DNA from: Sipunculus nudus
Lineage: Eukaryota > Annelida > Sipuncula > Golfingiida > Sipunculidae
NCBI GenBank assembly: GCA_026874595.1
Contig: CM049311.1
Coordinates: 66,904,453-66,968,452, forward strand
Length of the DNA stretch: 64,000 nucleotides
Direction: 5' to 3'
Shown: positions 35,780 to 46,987 of the stretch, piece by piece
Layout: each line of letters opens with the position of its first letter
Numbering within the stretch: position 1 is the stretch's first letter
Program-made: the position numbers and the translations under genes
Notes under the pieces: model-generated
What the model was told of the DNA's origin: nothing
The model's database searches: none
Seen by the model: the letters and a program-made list of their open reading frames with translations, nothing else

Positions 35780-37560
35780 ATGGCAGATTTCAAACCTGAG
35801 ACATTTGTTGACGATCCCGACCCTGATCAACTTGAACAGTTGTCAAAAGAACAGTTGTTGCGTTTGGGACAAGACTTAGGGTTAAGTGTGAAAAAAAGCT
35901 TTGAGAAAGCCTGATATCATTGCTAAAATCATGCAAGATCTTATTAGCAAAGGTTTTATTGAAGAGACTGAAGTTGAAACATATGACATATAATGACAGC
36001 TTTGCTATGCAATTAGAATTTAAAAAATTGGAAATGCAACAAGAGCTAGCATTAAAGCAGTTAGAATTAGAAAAACAAAGAGAAGAGAGGGAAGAACATG
36101 AAAGGTTAGAAAGACTAGAAAAAGAAATAGAAAGAGACAGACTAGAAAAAGAAAAAGAAATTGAGTTAAAACGACTGGAATCAGAAAGACATAAACTAGA
36201 ACATAGTCTACGTGCTGCCCCAACTCATAGTTTTGATGTTACTAAACACATTAGACTTGTCCTACCTTTTCAGGAAAAAGAGGTTGATAAATATTTTCTT
36301 TGAGAAGGTAGCTGAAAATTTAAAATGGCCTAAGGAAAATTGGACTATGCTGTTACAAAGTATATTGACTGGCAAGGCCAGAGAAATTTATACAGAGCTG
36401 TCAGTAGAAGCTGCTGCTGACTATGACCTGGTAAAACGGTTAATCCTAAAAGGTTATGAGTTAGTTCCAGAGGCTTAATTACCTCCAGAATTATGAGTTA
36501 GTTCCAGAGGCTTAATTACCTCCAGAAATTCAGAAACTAGGAAAGGCGCAAAAATCAGACCTACGTTGAATTTGCTAGGACAAAAGAGCAGTTGTTTGAT
36601 CGCTGGTGTAGTTCTAAAAATGTAATGAAAGATTATGACAATTTGCGCCAGTTGATTTTGCTTGAAGAATTTAAGCGCTGCATTAACGCAGATGTTAAAA
36701 TTTTTCTCGATGAGAAAAGTCCTGAAACACTTGATATGGCTGCTCAATAAGCTGATGATTATTCATTGACACACAAAATGTCCTTTACTAACATCAAACC
36801 AGTCATTCACAAATAAGAATGTAAAACAGTGTGGTCAAAAAAGTTTACAGCGCAGTCATCCAGTACAAGTAGTCCTGAGAGTTTAGCAAAGCCCATAGCT
36901 ACACCTCAGTCCACGTCCACTGTGTCTAAGTCCAACAAAGACTAGTCATTTTCAAAGAAAATCTGTAATTACTGCAAGAAGGAAGGTCATCTAATATCTG
37001 ACTGCTGGAAACTTGCGAATAGACCAAATAGTAAACCTTCTGGTTTTGTTTCAAAATCTATGCATAGCATAGTACAAGAGCCAGGCTCTTTTCATGTAAA
37101 TAAGGGGTACAACTCGTTTGTTGACTCAAATAAAGAGTTTGATGCTACGGAGGCTGAATCCAAAGAAGAATCCGTAGATATCGGGGTGAAAACCTCAGTT
37201 GATTCCTGCGAGGAATTAAATAAGGCTAGGTCCTTTAAAGACTCCTGCGAGGAGTATTCTCTAAAGGAGGCTAAGTCCTTTTATGACTCTTGCGAGAGTA
37301 TTTCAAATGAGGCCGGGTCCTCTTATGACAAAAAAATTTTGTTTCTGCTGAGGAAAATTCCTCTGTTGACTCCCATGAGGAGTTAGATGTTAAAAAGGAT
37401 GTAGATTCCTTAGACGACTCTGAAACAGAGTTTATAACTGATACTGTCAATGTCATTTCTTTGTTTGATAAGGTTGAGGTAGTAGATTCCTCTCTTGACT
37501 CTGAAATGGAGTTATTTGAGCCATTCATACATGATAGTTTTGTATCACTTTTAAATCATT
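35780..37560 (+). pseudogene. gag: gag, copy 1 (frameshifted)
   Basis: It starts at the ATG of MADFKPETFVDDPDPDQL. A frameshift at the A-run of VKK (about 35890) is followed by a charged coiled coil (about 36010-36200, Glu/Lys/Arg-rich LEKE heptads). Then comes the capsid-like part: FDVTKHIRLVLPFQEKEVDK, KWPKENWTMLLQSILTGKAR, and a SCAN-like segment with DYDNLRQLILLEEFKRCI. A CCHC zinc knuckle (C-x2-C-x4-H-x4-C) sits at 36964-37005. Downstream is an acidic linker with DSCEE repeats. Lesions include a 37-bp out-of-frame tandem duplication (36454-36527), a TAA at 36748-36750 shared with copy 2 only, and a TAG just before the knuckle. Gag would form the particle and bind RNA; this copy cannot make it intact. 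Confidence 0.85.
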
Positions 37561-38260
37561 TTTCAGAGTCTACCCCTATATAGAATTTTGAGGGACACTG
37601 GTTCAGGCCAGACTCTCATGTTAGCAAACACTTTGCCATTTTCTAATAGGTGCTTTACTGGTGCACATGCACTTGTTAATGGTGTGTTTTCAGACAGGCA
37701 CACTTCAGTTCCACTTCACAGTATCCATTTAAAGTCAGATTTGATTTCTGGGAATATTATTGTGGGCATAAGAACTACTTTGCGATTTCAGGGAATTCAG
37801 TTGCTGCTAGGTAATGATGTTGCAGGTGATAAAGTACAGCCTGTACCAATGGTGACAGAAAAGCCGTCACTAGATCAGGACACTGATTCGGAATGTCAGG
37901 AAATTCTTGGTCTATGGCCTAGATCTGTGGCAAAAAAAACACACATGAGGATAATGGTCCAGATGATAACACTCTGGGAGTCACTAGTGACTCGTCTACT
38001 GACTCGCCCGTACAGGATACAGCATTCTCAAGGTCAGAACTTATTGCGGAACAGCATAAGGACCCTGATATTTCATGTTTGTTTCCCAGGGCAGTTTCTA
38101 AAGATGAGCTGTCACAGAACCCAGTTTGTTTCTATGTCAAAAATGGAGTGCTTATGCGAAAATGGCGACCTCCTGATTTATGCGCTGATGATGAGTGGGC
38201 CATCAAACATCAAATAGTAATGCCCAAAACCTTTCGCAGTGAAGTTCTAAGCATGGCACA
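37561..38260 (+). pseudogene. pol: Protease and integrase N-terminal extension, copy 1
   Basis: The aspartic protease active site reads LRDTGSGQTLML (D-T-G-S at about 37600), and the second landmark is QLLLGNDVAGD, the usual hydrophobic-hydrophobic-G motif near the C-terminus. A one-base insertion before RILRDTG (CCTATATAGAA instead of CCTATTAGAA in copy 3) puts a stop upstream. After the protease, an A8 run (about 37931) shifts frame into the integrase lead-in, with SKDELSQNPVCFYVKNGVLM and QIVMPKTFRSEVLSMAHEAP. Confidence 0.85.
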
Positions 38261-39373
38261 TGAGGCTCCTTTGGCCATTTAGGTATAAATAAAACTTATC
38301 AAAAAGTTAGTACACACTTCTATTGGCCTAACCTCAGGAAAGATGTTGTACAATATTGTAAATCATGCCATACATGCCAGATGGTAGGCAAGCCCAATCA
38401 GAATCCTCCTAAGGCCCCACTTAGGCCTATTCCTGCTTTCGAGGAACCATTCAGTAGAATTATTGTTGATTGTGTTGGACCACTGCCCAATCAAAATCTG
38501 GACATGAATATTTGCTGACAAATATGTGCGCATCTACCAGGTTCGCTGAGGCAATACCATTGCGCAAAATTAATGCCAAAGGTATTGTCAAAGCTCTGAC
38601 CAATTTTTTTACAACTTTGGGATTACCAAAATCCGTCTAGTCTGACCAAGGGTCTAATTTTATGTCTGGCTTATTCCAACAAGTTATGCCTGAGCTAGGT
38701 ATAAAACAGTACATCTCTTCGCCATACCATCCTGATAGTCAGGGCGCCCTCGAGCGTTTTCACCAGACATTAAAAAACATGATCAGAACATATTGCTATG
38801 ACACACAGAATGACTGGGATTAAGGAATCCACCTATTGCTGTTTGCTTTCAGAGAATCCTTTCAAGAGTCCTTGGGTTTCAGTCCCTTTGAATTAGTTTT
38901 TTGGACATTCCGTTCGAGGTCCATTGAAACTGCCTAAAGAAAAACTCTTGTGTGAAAATCCCGATTCTCTTAGCTTACTGCAGTATGTCTCAGACTTTCG
39001 CACTAAACTACACAATGCTTGTGAGATAACAAAGTCAAATCTAAGATCTGCACAAAGTAAAATGAAAACAAAGTATGACAAACATACTGTAAGAAGAACG
39101 TTTGAGCCTGGTGAAAAGGTCCTTGCCTTACTTCCCATACCTGGCAGACCTCTGCAAGATAGGTATTTTGGCCCTTACATTGTTGACAAGAAAGTCAGTG
39201 ATTTGCATTACATACTGTTGACTCCAGATAGACGAAAGAAGAAACAACTGTGCCATGTTAACATGTTGAAACCATATTATGACAGAAATAGCACATCAGA
39301 TGTTGTACAAAATGTTACTGCTGTTAATTGTGTAAAAATTGACTCTGACCCAGTTAAAGTAGATACTGATTGA
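38261..39373 (+). pseudogene. pol: Integrase, copy 1 (broken)
   Basis: The N-terminal zinc-binding domain shows GHLGINKTY, then CKSCHTCQMVGK (HHCC). The catalytic core has Asp in FSRIIVDCVGPLP (38468-38470), Asp in SDQGSNFMSG (38644-38646) and Glu in GALERFHQTLK (38752-38754); the last two are separated by exactly 35 residues (D-35-E). The C-terminal part includes LPIPGRPLQDRYFGPYIVD and CHVNMLKPYYD. Lesions: frameshifts near 38280 and 38500, TAG at 38638-38640, TAA at 38821-38823, and an extra T in GTTTTTTGG near 38900. The region lies upstream of RT, which is unusual for gypsy-type elements. It would have inserted the cDNA into the genome. Confidence 0.9.
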
Positions 39374-39383
39374 TGTAGACTGA

Positions 39384-40431
39384 TTGATGAAGTGTGATGT
39401 AGACATTCAGTTTGGTACAGTACCATTAAAAAACTCAGACGTGCTTAAAAACCTGGATGCCAAACTGTCACACCTTACCCAACAACAACAACAAGACCTA
39501 AATAACCTGCTGCGGAATTATGAATATTTGTTTAGTGACATTCCAACGCGAACTAACATGTTGTGCCCTAGAGCTGACGTCGATGTTGGCAAGGCAAGCG
39601 CAGTCAAGCAACATCCATATAGACTGAATCCAGAAAAGCAAAAGTATCTACAGGATGAGATTCAATAATTGCTGGACAATGATTTTATTGAACCTAGTAA
39701 CAGTAACTGGAAGTTAACGTATGTGCACAGATTATCGAAAACTGAACTCTGTCACAAAGACTGACACGTTCCCGATTCCGAGGATCGATGATTGTATTGA
39801 TAGAGGTGGTAGCTACAGATATGTCTCCAAGTTTGACTTGCTAAAAGGATTATGGCAGGTTCCGCTGACAGATCGAGCGAAATAAGTGTCCGAATTTGTG
39901 ACGCCGCAAGGACTGTGCCAGTATAAAGTTATGCCGTTTGGCATGAAGAACTCGCCAGCCACGTTCCAGTTGTTGCTGCTGTAGCTGAACCTTTGACTAA
40001 TTTGTTAAAGAAGAAAATTTTTGAAAGCAATTCTGGAAAGTTCACCAGTTTTAGCAGCTCCAGACTTTCCTGTACCTTTTAAGTTAGCTGTAGATGCTAG
40101 TAATACTGCTGCTGGTGCTGTGTTGTTACAAGAAGGCAATGATTGCATAGATTATCCAATTTGTTATTTCTCAAGAAAGTTAAATGCAAACCAGAAAATC
40201 TACTCCACTATTGAAAAAGAATGTTTGGCTTTGATTTTTGCGTTGCAACATTTTGAAGTTTATGTTATGAGATTTAGTGATCACAATCCCCTCACGTTTA
40301 TGAACAAGTTGAAGTGTAAAAATCAAAGATTGTTGAGATGGAGTTTGTTCTTACAGGATTACGATCTTGATATCATACACATTAAAGGGAAAGACAATGT
40401 ACTTGCTGATTGCTTATCGAGATGTTTATGA
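39384..40431 (+). pseudogene. pol: Reverse transcriptase (deleted) and RNase H, copy 1
   Basis: RT begins with SHLTQQQQQDLNNLLRNYEY and KQHPYRLNPEKQKYLQ. After a short deletion following EPSNSNW it continues with CTDYRKLNSVTKTDTFPIP, VSKFDLLKGLWQVPL (first catalytic Asp) and VMPFGMKNSPATFQ. The sequence then jumps directly to VAEPLTNLLKKK, so the Y-x-DD box and the RT thumb are gone, an estimated 0.4 kb. RNase H (40021-40431) retains FKLAVDASNTAAGAVLLQE, YSTIEKECLALIFALQ, SDHNPLTFM and IKGKDNVLADCLSR. Further stops occur at 39666-39668 and after the VPLTDRAK motif. Enzymatically dead. Confidence 0.9.
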
Positions 40432-40503
40432 AATGTTGTGAACAAGATGTTTATGTGATGTTGTAGATAAGATGATTTTTGAAATGTTGTAAAGACTTAG
40501 TGA

Positions 40504-40546
40504 TTGTGATCACAAAAAGAAAGTTTTCCGTGAAAACTTTCTTTTT
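40504..40546 (+). other. Palindrome and 14-15 bp hairpin before the 3' LTR, copy 1
   Basis: A 12-base palindrome TTGTGATCACAA (40504-40515) overlaps a perfect stem AAAAAGAAAGTTTT / AAAACTTTCTTTTT with a five-base loop (40514-40546). It lies just upstream of the purine-rich GGAATGGGAG that precedes LTR2 and could be the polypurine tract. It is conserved in all copies (48118-48150 and 55712-55744). Confidence 0.75.
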
Positions 40547-40563
40547 TCTTACAGGAATGGGAG

Positions 40564-41303
40564 TGTTACAGGTGCTCTTTTTATTGGGTGGCACGGGCGT
40601 AACTCGTGTGGTGACACCCTCGCCGGGCCGTTTGTTACATTCTATGGTTAATCCGTACTGGTTGAACTCTCGTTGTCATGCCGGCCTTTGGGTTTTCTCG
40701 CCTGGTCGTGGGTCACGTGATGAGCCTGGTATGTGGAGATACACAGCGCTGTTTTTCTAGAGAATTCATGGAACGCGTGTAGACTGTGTTGTGCAAGATC
40801 TTAGAGCAGAGAGCATAGAAGTTTCCGGCGGACGCAGAAGCGTGTGTCAGATTCTAGGACCTTATCCGACGAATGCGGCAATTATACATTTTCAAAGACT
40901 TTCTCCTGGATTTTGTGCATTTGGACTTCAGTTTACTTTCTGGGTTGTTGCAAGAACTTTCCACTGGACTGTTAATCTTCGAGAGTTTACATATAAAGGA
41001 CTTATCGTTGTGATGGTGTTGGTAACCAGGTACTGTGCACATACATTATTTTCTCTGTGATTGTATTGACTTGTCGCTATACCGCTGTTTTCTGTATAAT
41101 TGTATTGATTAAGTGTATTGTATTGTAAGGGTTGTTTTAAGAATAGATTATAGTTATTTGTTAACAAAAATCCACTGACTTCTTTATTCATTCCCCTAGA
41201 CATTTCACGCTGCCAACTGTTACAGAATATGATTTTTTTGTCTCCGTTGCAGAATTTGTGTTCATCACGCATACGTGATCTGTTTGTATTAGGTTCCGTT
41301 ACA
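40564..41303 (+). repeat. LTR2 (internal, 740 bp)
   Basis: TGTTACAGG to TCCGTTACA. Nearly identical to LTR3. It lacks the TATA-containing segment of LTR1, and AATAAA is changed to AATAGA (41142-41147). Its body resembles LTR4, while its last bases (TTCCGTTA) resemble LTR1, as expected for a recombinant LTR. Confidence 0.9.
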
Positions 41304-41309
41304 TAAAAT

Positions 41310-41325
41310 TGGGGGCTCTCGTCGG
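41310..41325 (+). promoter_or_regulatory. Primer-binding site, copy 2
   Basis: TGGGGGCTCTCGTCGG at the same offset from LTR2 as in copy 1. Confidence 0.55.
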
Positions 41326-41448
41326 AATGCTTAATAGTTTTCAAATTTGTTAGGCCTTGATCTGGACACATTGTTTTATCATACATTGTTTACAAGATTA
41401 TATATTGTTTACAGTACATTGTTTACAGGATTTATCTTAGTGGTTTTT

Positions 41449-41544
41449 TTAGCTCAGCTGACTGTAAGTAATCTGAGCTTTAGCAATCACTGTTTGTCCG
41501 TCGTCCGTCCGTCTGTCTAGCTGTCCGTCTGTCCGTCCGTTCGA

Positions 41545-41576
<32 letters not shown>

Positions 41577-43361
41577 CCGTGCGTTTACCAAGCACAAATC
41601 GTAACCGCTGGACCTGGAATCTTCTTACTTAATATCCAGAGAGTTTCATGAAAAAATCTCCTTGGAAACCTGGAATTAGGTCTCTGTTACCCATATTCTT
41701 CAAGCTATGGGGCTCTGAAGTACCCCCCAGAATAATGAAAAATTCGATACAAAAGCTCAAGTATCTGACCAACTAATGCATTGATCACTATGATTCTGTC
41801 CACAAATGTTGATCATGGAATGTTTCATCAGTTTCTGCAGACTGGAGGCGCCACCTGTATTTTTAAGATTTTTTTACGATTTTTCTTCTCTATTTTTGAG
41901 ACCTTAAAATATATGGTCATCTGTTAACAGGGCACAAATCTTAACCGCTTGACCTGGAATCTTCTAACTTTACATTCAGAGAGGTCAATGAAAATTCTCC
42001 ATGGAAACCGGGAATAAGTTCTCTGTTACCCATATTCTTCAAGCTATAGGGCTCCGAAGTAACCCCCCCCCCCCTGAGAAAAAGGAAAAATATGATACAA
42101 AAGCTCAAGTATCTAAACAACTTATGCATCGATCACCATGATTCTTTGGATGGATATTTGTCATGGAATGTTTCATCAGTTTCTGCAGACTGATGGCGCC
42201 ACCTGTATTTTATTTAATTTTTACTATTTTTTCTCTGTTTTTGAGACCTTTAAAGATGTGGTCATCTGTTAACAGGGCACAAGTCGTAACGCTGGACCTG
42301 GAATCTTCTGCCAATACATCCAGAGAGGTCCTAAAAAATCTCCATGGAAACCTGGAATTAGGTCTCTGTTACCCATATTCTTCAAGCTATGGGGCTCCAA
42401 AGTAACCCCCAGAATATTGAAAAATTTTATACAAAAGCTCAAGTGTCTGAACAACTAATGCATTGATCACCATGATTCTTTACATGGATATTGATCATGG
42501 ACTGTTTCATCAGATTCTGCAGACTGGTGGCGCCACCAATATTTTATTTATTTTTTACTATTTTTTCTCTGTTTTTTAGAACTTTAAAGATGTGGTCATC
42601 TGTTAACATGGCACAAATCGTAACCGCTGGACCTGGAATCTTCTAACAATACATATGGAGAGTTCCATAAAAAGTCTCCATGGAAACCTGGAATTAGGTC
42701 TCTGTTGCCCATATTCTTTAAGCTACGGGGCTCCGAAGTACCCCCCCCCCCCCCCAATAATGAAAAATTTGATACAAAAGCTCAAGTATCTTAACAACTA
42801 ATGCATTGACCACCATGATTCTTTTCATGGATATTTGTCATGGAATGTTTCATTAGTTTCTGCAGACTGATGGCGCCACCTGTATTTTTTTTTTTTTACT
42901 ATTTTTTTCTCTGTTTTTGAGCCAAAGCAGTGCACAAATCATAACCATTGGACCTGGAATCTTCTTACTTTAAATCCAGGAAGGTCCAAGAGAAGTCTCC
43001 ATGGAAACATGAAATTAGGTTACCCATATTTTTTAGCTATGGTGCTTCTAAACACCCCTCAGAATGATTGAAACTTTGATACCAAAGTAGGGCACAAATA
43101 ATAACCATTTGGCCTAGAAATTTCTTACTTGACATCCTGAGAGTTCCTCAAAAGTTCTCCCCAGAAAATGAAATTCGGTCACTGTGCCCTATTTTTTGTG
43201 AGTTTTGGGGTATGTTTTAGCACCCCAGAAATAATGCAAAATACATACAAGTTGCCAGATTACTCAGGAAAGGCTGGACATTATCTTAATTAGTTGCCTG
43301 TGCAAGGACATATTGTCAACATGTCAGTCGGCTGAGCGTCATGACCCATGGGTCACTTGTT
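41449..43361 (+). mobile_element. Helentron-like insert in the leader, copy 2
   Basis: Same position and layout as the copy 1 insert. Differences are small indels in CTGT repeats, poly-C and poly-T runs, and one segment (41941-41965) that copy 1 has shortened. Confidence 0.7.
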
Positions 43362-43383
43362 GTTATTGTTTTGACATCTTAAC

Positions 43384-45180
43384 ATGGCAGATTTCAAACC
43401 TGAGACATTTGTTGACGATCCCGACCCTGATCAACTTGAACAGTTGTCAAAAGAACAGTTGTTGCGTTTGGGACAAGACTTAGGGCTAAGTGTGAAAAAA
43501 AGCTTTGAGAAAGCCTGATATCATTGCTAAAATCATGCAAGATCTTATTAGCAAAGGTTTTATTGAAGAGACTGAAGTTGAAACATATGACATATAATGA
43601 CAGCTTTGCTATGCAATTAGAATTTAAAAAATTGGAAATGCAACAAGAGCTAGCATTAAAGCAGTTAGAATTAGAAAAACAAAGAGAAGAGAGGGAAGAA
43701 CATGAAAGGTTAGAAAGACTAGAAAAAGAAATAGAAAGAGACAGACTAGAAAAAGAAAAAGAAATTGAGTTAAAACGACTGGAATCAGAAAGACATAAAC
43801 TAGAACATAGTCTACGTGCTGCCCCAACTCATAGTTTTGATGTTACTAAACACATTAGACTTGTCCTACCTTTTCAGGAAAAAGAGGTTGATAAATATTT
43901 TCTTTGAGAAGGTAGCTGAAAATTTAAAATGGCCTAAGGAAAATTGGACTATGCTGTTACAAAGTATATTGACTGGCAAGGCCAGAGAAATTTATACAGA
44001 GCTGTCAGTAGAAGCTGCTGCTGACTATGACCTGGTAAAACGGTTAATCCTAAAAGGTTATGAGTTAGTTCCAGAGGCTTAATTACCTCCAGAATTATGA
44101 GTTAGTTCCAGAGGCTTAATTACCTCCAGAAATTCAGAAACTAGGAAAGGCGCAAAAATCAGACCTACGTTGAATTTGCTAGGACAAAAGAGCAGTTGTT
44201 TGATCGCTGGTGTAGTTCTAAAAATGTAATGAAAGATTATGACAATTTGCGCCAGTTGATTTTGCTTGAAGAATTTAAGCGCTGCATTAACGCAGATGTT
44301 AAAATTTTTCTCGATGAGAAAAGTCCTGAAACACTTGATATGGCTGCTCAATAAGCTGATGATTATTCATTGACACACAAAATGTCCTTTACTAACATCA
44401 AACCAGTCATTCACAAATAAGAATGTAAAACAGTGTGGTCAAAAAAGTTTACAGCGCAGTCATCCAGTACAAGTAGTCCTGAGAGTTTAGCAAAGCCCAT
44501 AGCTACACCTCAGTCCACGTCCACTGTGTCTAAGTCCAACAAAGACTAGTCATTTTCAAAGAAAATCTGTAATTACTGCAAGAAGGAAGGTCATCTAATA
44601 TCTGACTGCTGGAAACTTGCGAATAGACCAAATAATAAACCTTCTGGTTTTGTTTCAAAATCTATGCATAGCATAGTACAAGAGCCAGGCTCTTTTCATG
44701 TAAATAAGGGGTACAACTCGTTTGTTGACTCAAATAAAGAGTTTGATGCTACGGAGGCTGAATCCAAAGAAGAATCCGTAGATATCGGGGTGAAAACCTC
44801 AGTTGATTCCTGCGAGGAATTAAATAAGGCTAGGTCCTTTAAAGACTCCTGCGAGGAGTATTCTCTAAAGGAGGCTAAGTCCTTTTATGACTCTTGCGAG
44901 AGTATTTCAAATGAGGCCGGGTCCTCTTATGACAATAAAATTTTGTTTCTGCTGAGGAAAATTCCTCTGTTGACTCCCATGAGGAGTTAGATGTTAAAAA
45001 GGATGTAGATTCCTTAGACGACTCTGAAACAGAGTTTATAACTGATACTGTCAATGTCATTTCTTTGTTTGATAAGGTTGAGGTAGTAGATTCCTCTCTT
45101 GACTCTGAAATGGAGTTATTTGAGCCATTCATACATGATAGTTTTGTATCACTTTTAAATCATTTTTCAGAGTCTACCCC
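43384..45180 (+). pseudogene. gag: gag, copy 2 (frameshifted)
   Basis: Same architecture as copy 1: MADFKPETF start, coiled coil, capsid/SCAN-like part, CCHC knuckle at 44568-44609 and acidic DSCEE linker. It shares the 37-bp duplication (44058-44131) and the TAA in the AAQ-LADDY region (44352-44354) with copy 1. Only scattered single-base differences separate it from copy 1, such as AATAATAAACC for AATAGTAAACC after the knuckle. Confidence 0.85.
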
Positions 45181-45864
45181 TATATAGAATTTTGAGGGAC
45201 ACTGGTTCAGGCCCGACTCTCATGTTAGCAAACACTTTGCCATTTTCTAATAGGTGCTTTACTGGTGCACATGCACTTGTTAATGGTGTGTTTTCAGACA
45301 GGCACACTTCAGTTCCACTTCACAGTATCCATTTAAAGTCAGATTTGATTTCTGGGAATATTATTGTGGGCATAAGAACTACTTTGCCCTTTCAGGGAAT
45401 TCAGTTGCTGCTAGGTAATGATGTTGCAGGTGATAAAGTACAGCCTGTACCAATGGTGACAGAAAAGCCGTCACTAGATCAGGACACTGATTCGGAATGT
45501 CAGGAAATTCTTGGTCTATGGCCTAGATCTGTGGCAAAAAAAACACACATGAGGATAATGGTCCAGATGATAACACTCTGGGAGTCACTAGTGACTCGTC
45601 TACTGACTCGCCCGTACAGGATACAGCATTCTCAAGGTCAGAACTTATTGCGGAACAGCATAAGGACCCTGATATTTCATGTTTGTTTCCCAGGGCAGTT
45701 TCTAAAGATGAGCTGTCACAGAACCCAGTTTGTTTCTATGTCAAAAATGGAGTGCTTATGCGAAAATGGCGACCTCCTGATTTATGCGCTGATGATGAGT
45801 GGGCCATCAAACATCAAATAGTAATGCCCAAAACCTTTCGCAGTGAAGTTCTAAGCATGGCACA
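45181..45864 (+). pseudogene. pol: Protease and integrase lead-in, copy 2
   Basis: DTGSG active-site motif and LLLGNDVAGD are present. It has the same one-base insertion upstream as copy 1. The Gln after DTGSG is changed to Pro (CAG to CCG), a private difference. The A8 frameshift follows as in the other copies. Confidence 0.85.
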
Positions 45865-46977
45865 TGAGGCTCCTTTGGCCATTTAGGTATAAATAAAACT
45901 TATCAAAAAGTTAGTACACACTTCTATTGGCCTAACCTCAGGAAAGATGTTGTACAATATTGTAAATCATGCCATACATGCCAGATGGTAGGCAAGCCCA
46001 ATCAGAATCCTCCTAAGGCCCCACTTAGGCCTATTCCTGCTTTCGAGGAACCATTCAGTAGAATTATTGTTGATTGTGTTGGACCACTGCCCAATCAAAA
46101 TCTGGACATGAATATTTGCTGACAAATATGTGCGCATCTACCAGGTTCCCTGAGGCAATACCATTGCGCAAAATTAATGCCAAAGGTATTGTCAAAGCTC
46201 TGACCAATTTTTTTACAACTTTGGGATTACCAAAATCCGTCTAGTCTGACCAAGGGTCTAATTTTATGTCTGGCTTATTCCAACAAGTTATGCCTGAGCT
46301 AGGTATAAAACAGTACATCTCTTCGCCATACCATCCTGATAGTCAGGGCGCCCTCGAGCGTTTTCACCAGACATTAAAAAACATGATCAGAACATATTGC
46401 TATGACACACAGAATGACTGGGATTAAGGAATCCACCTATTGCTGTTTGCTTTCAGAGAATCCTTTCAAGAGTCCTTGGGTTTCAGTCCCTTTGAATTAG
46501 TTTTTTGGACATTCCGTTCGAGGTCCATTGAAACTGCCTAAAGAAAAACTCTTGTGTGAAAATCCCGATTCTCTTAGCTTACTGCAGTATGTCTCAGACT
46601 TTCGCACTAAACTACACAATGCTTGTGAGATAACAAAGTCAAATCTAAGATCTGCACAAAGTAAAATGAAAACAAAGTATGACAAACATACTGTAAGAAG
46701 AACGTTTGAGCCTGGTGAAAAGGTCCTTGCCTTACTTCCCATACCTGGCAGACCTCTGCAAGATAGGTATTTTGGCCCTTACATTGTTGACAAGAAAGTC
46801 AGTGATTTGCATTACATACTGTTGACTCCAGATAGACGAAAGAAGAAACAACTGTGCCATGTTAACATGTTGAAACCATATTATGACAGAAATAGCACAT
46901 CAGATGTTGTACAAAATGTTACTGCTGTTAATTGTGTAAAAATTGACTCTGACCCAGTTAAAGTAGATACTGATTGA
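45865..46977 (+). pseudogene. pol: Integrase, copy 2 (broken)
   Basis: HHCC, D-D-35-E and the C-terminal CHVNMLKPYYD segment are all recognisable. It carries the same stops, and the same extra T before the C-terminal domain, as copy 1. Confidence 0.9.
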
Positions 46978-46987
46978 TGTAGACTGA

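Noticed and set aside
36020-36223. Minus-strand ORF rich in Phe/Leu/Val, membrane-like, repeated at 43624 and 51219
   Set aside because: It is the antisense of the Glu/Lys coiled coil of gag; the hydrophobic look comes from the complementary codons.
37271-37528. Minus-strand Ser/Glu-rich ORF repeated in each copy
   Set aside because: Antisense shadow of the acidic gag linker.
40432-40563. Possible envelope gene between RNase H and the 3' LTR
   Set aside because: Only about 130 bases lie between them, without an ORF; the element is not retrovirus-like in this respect.
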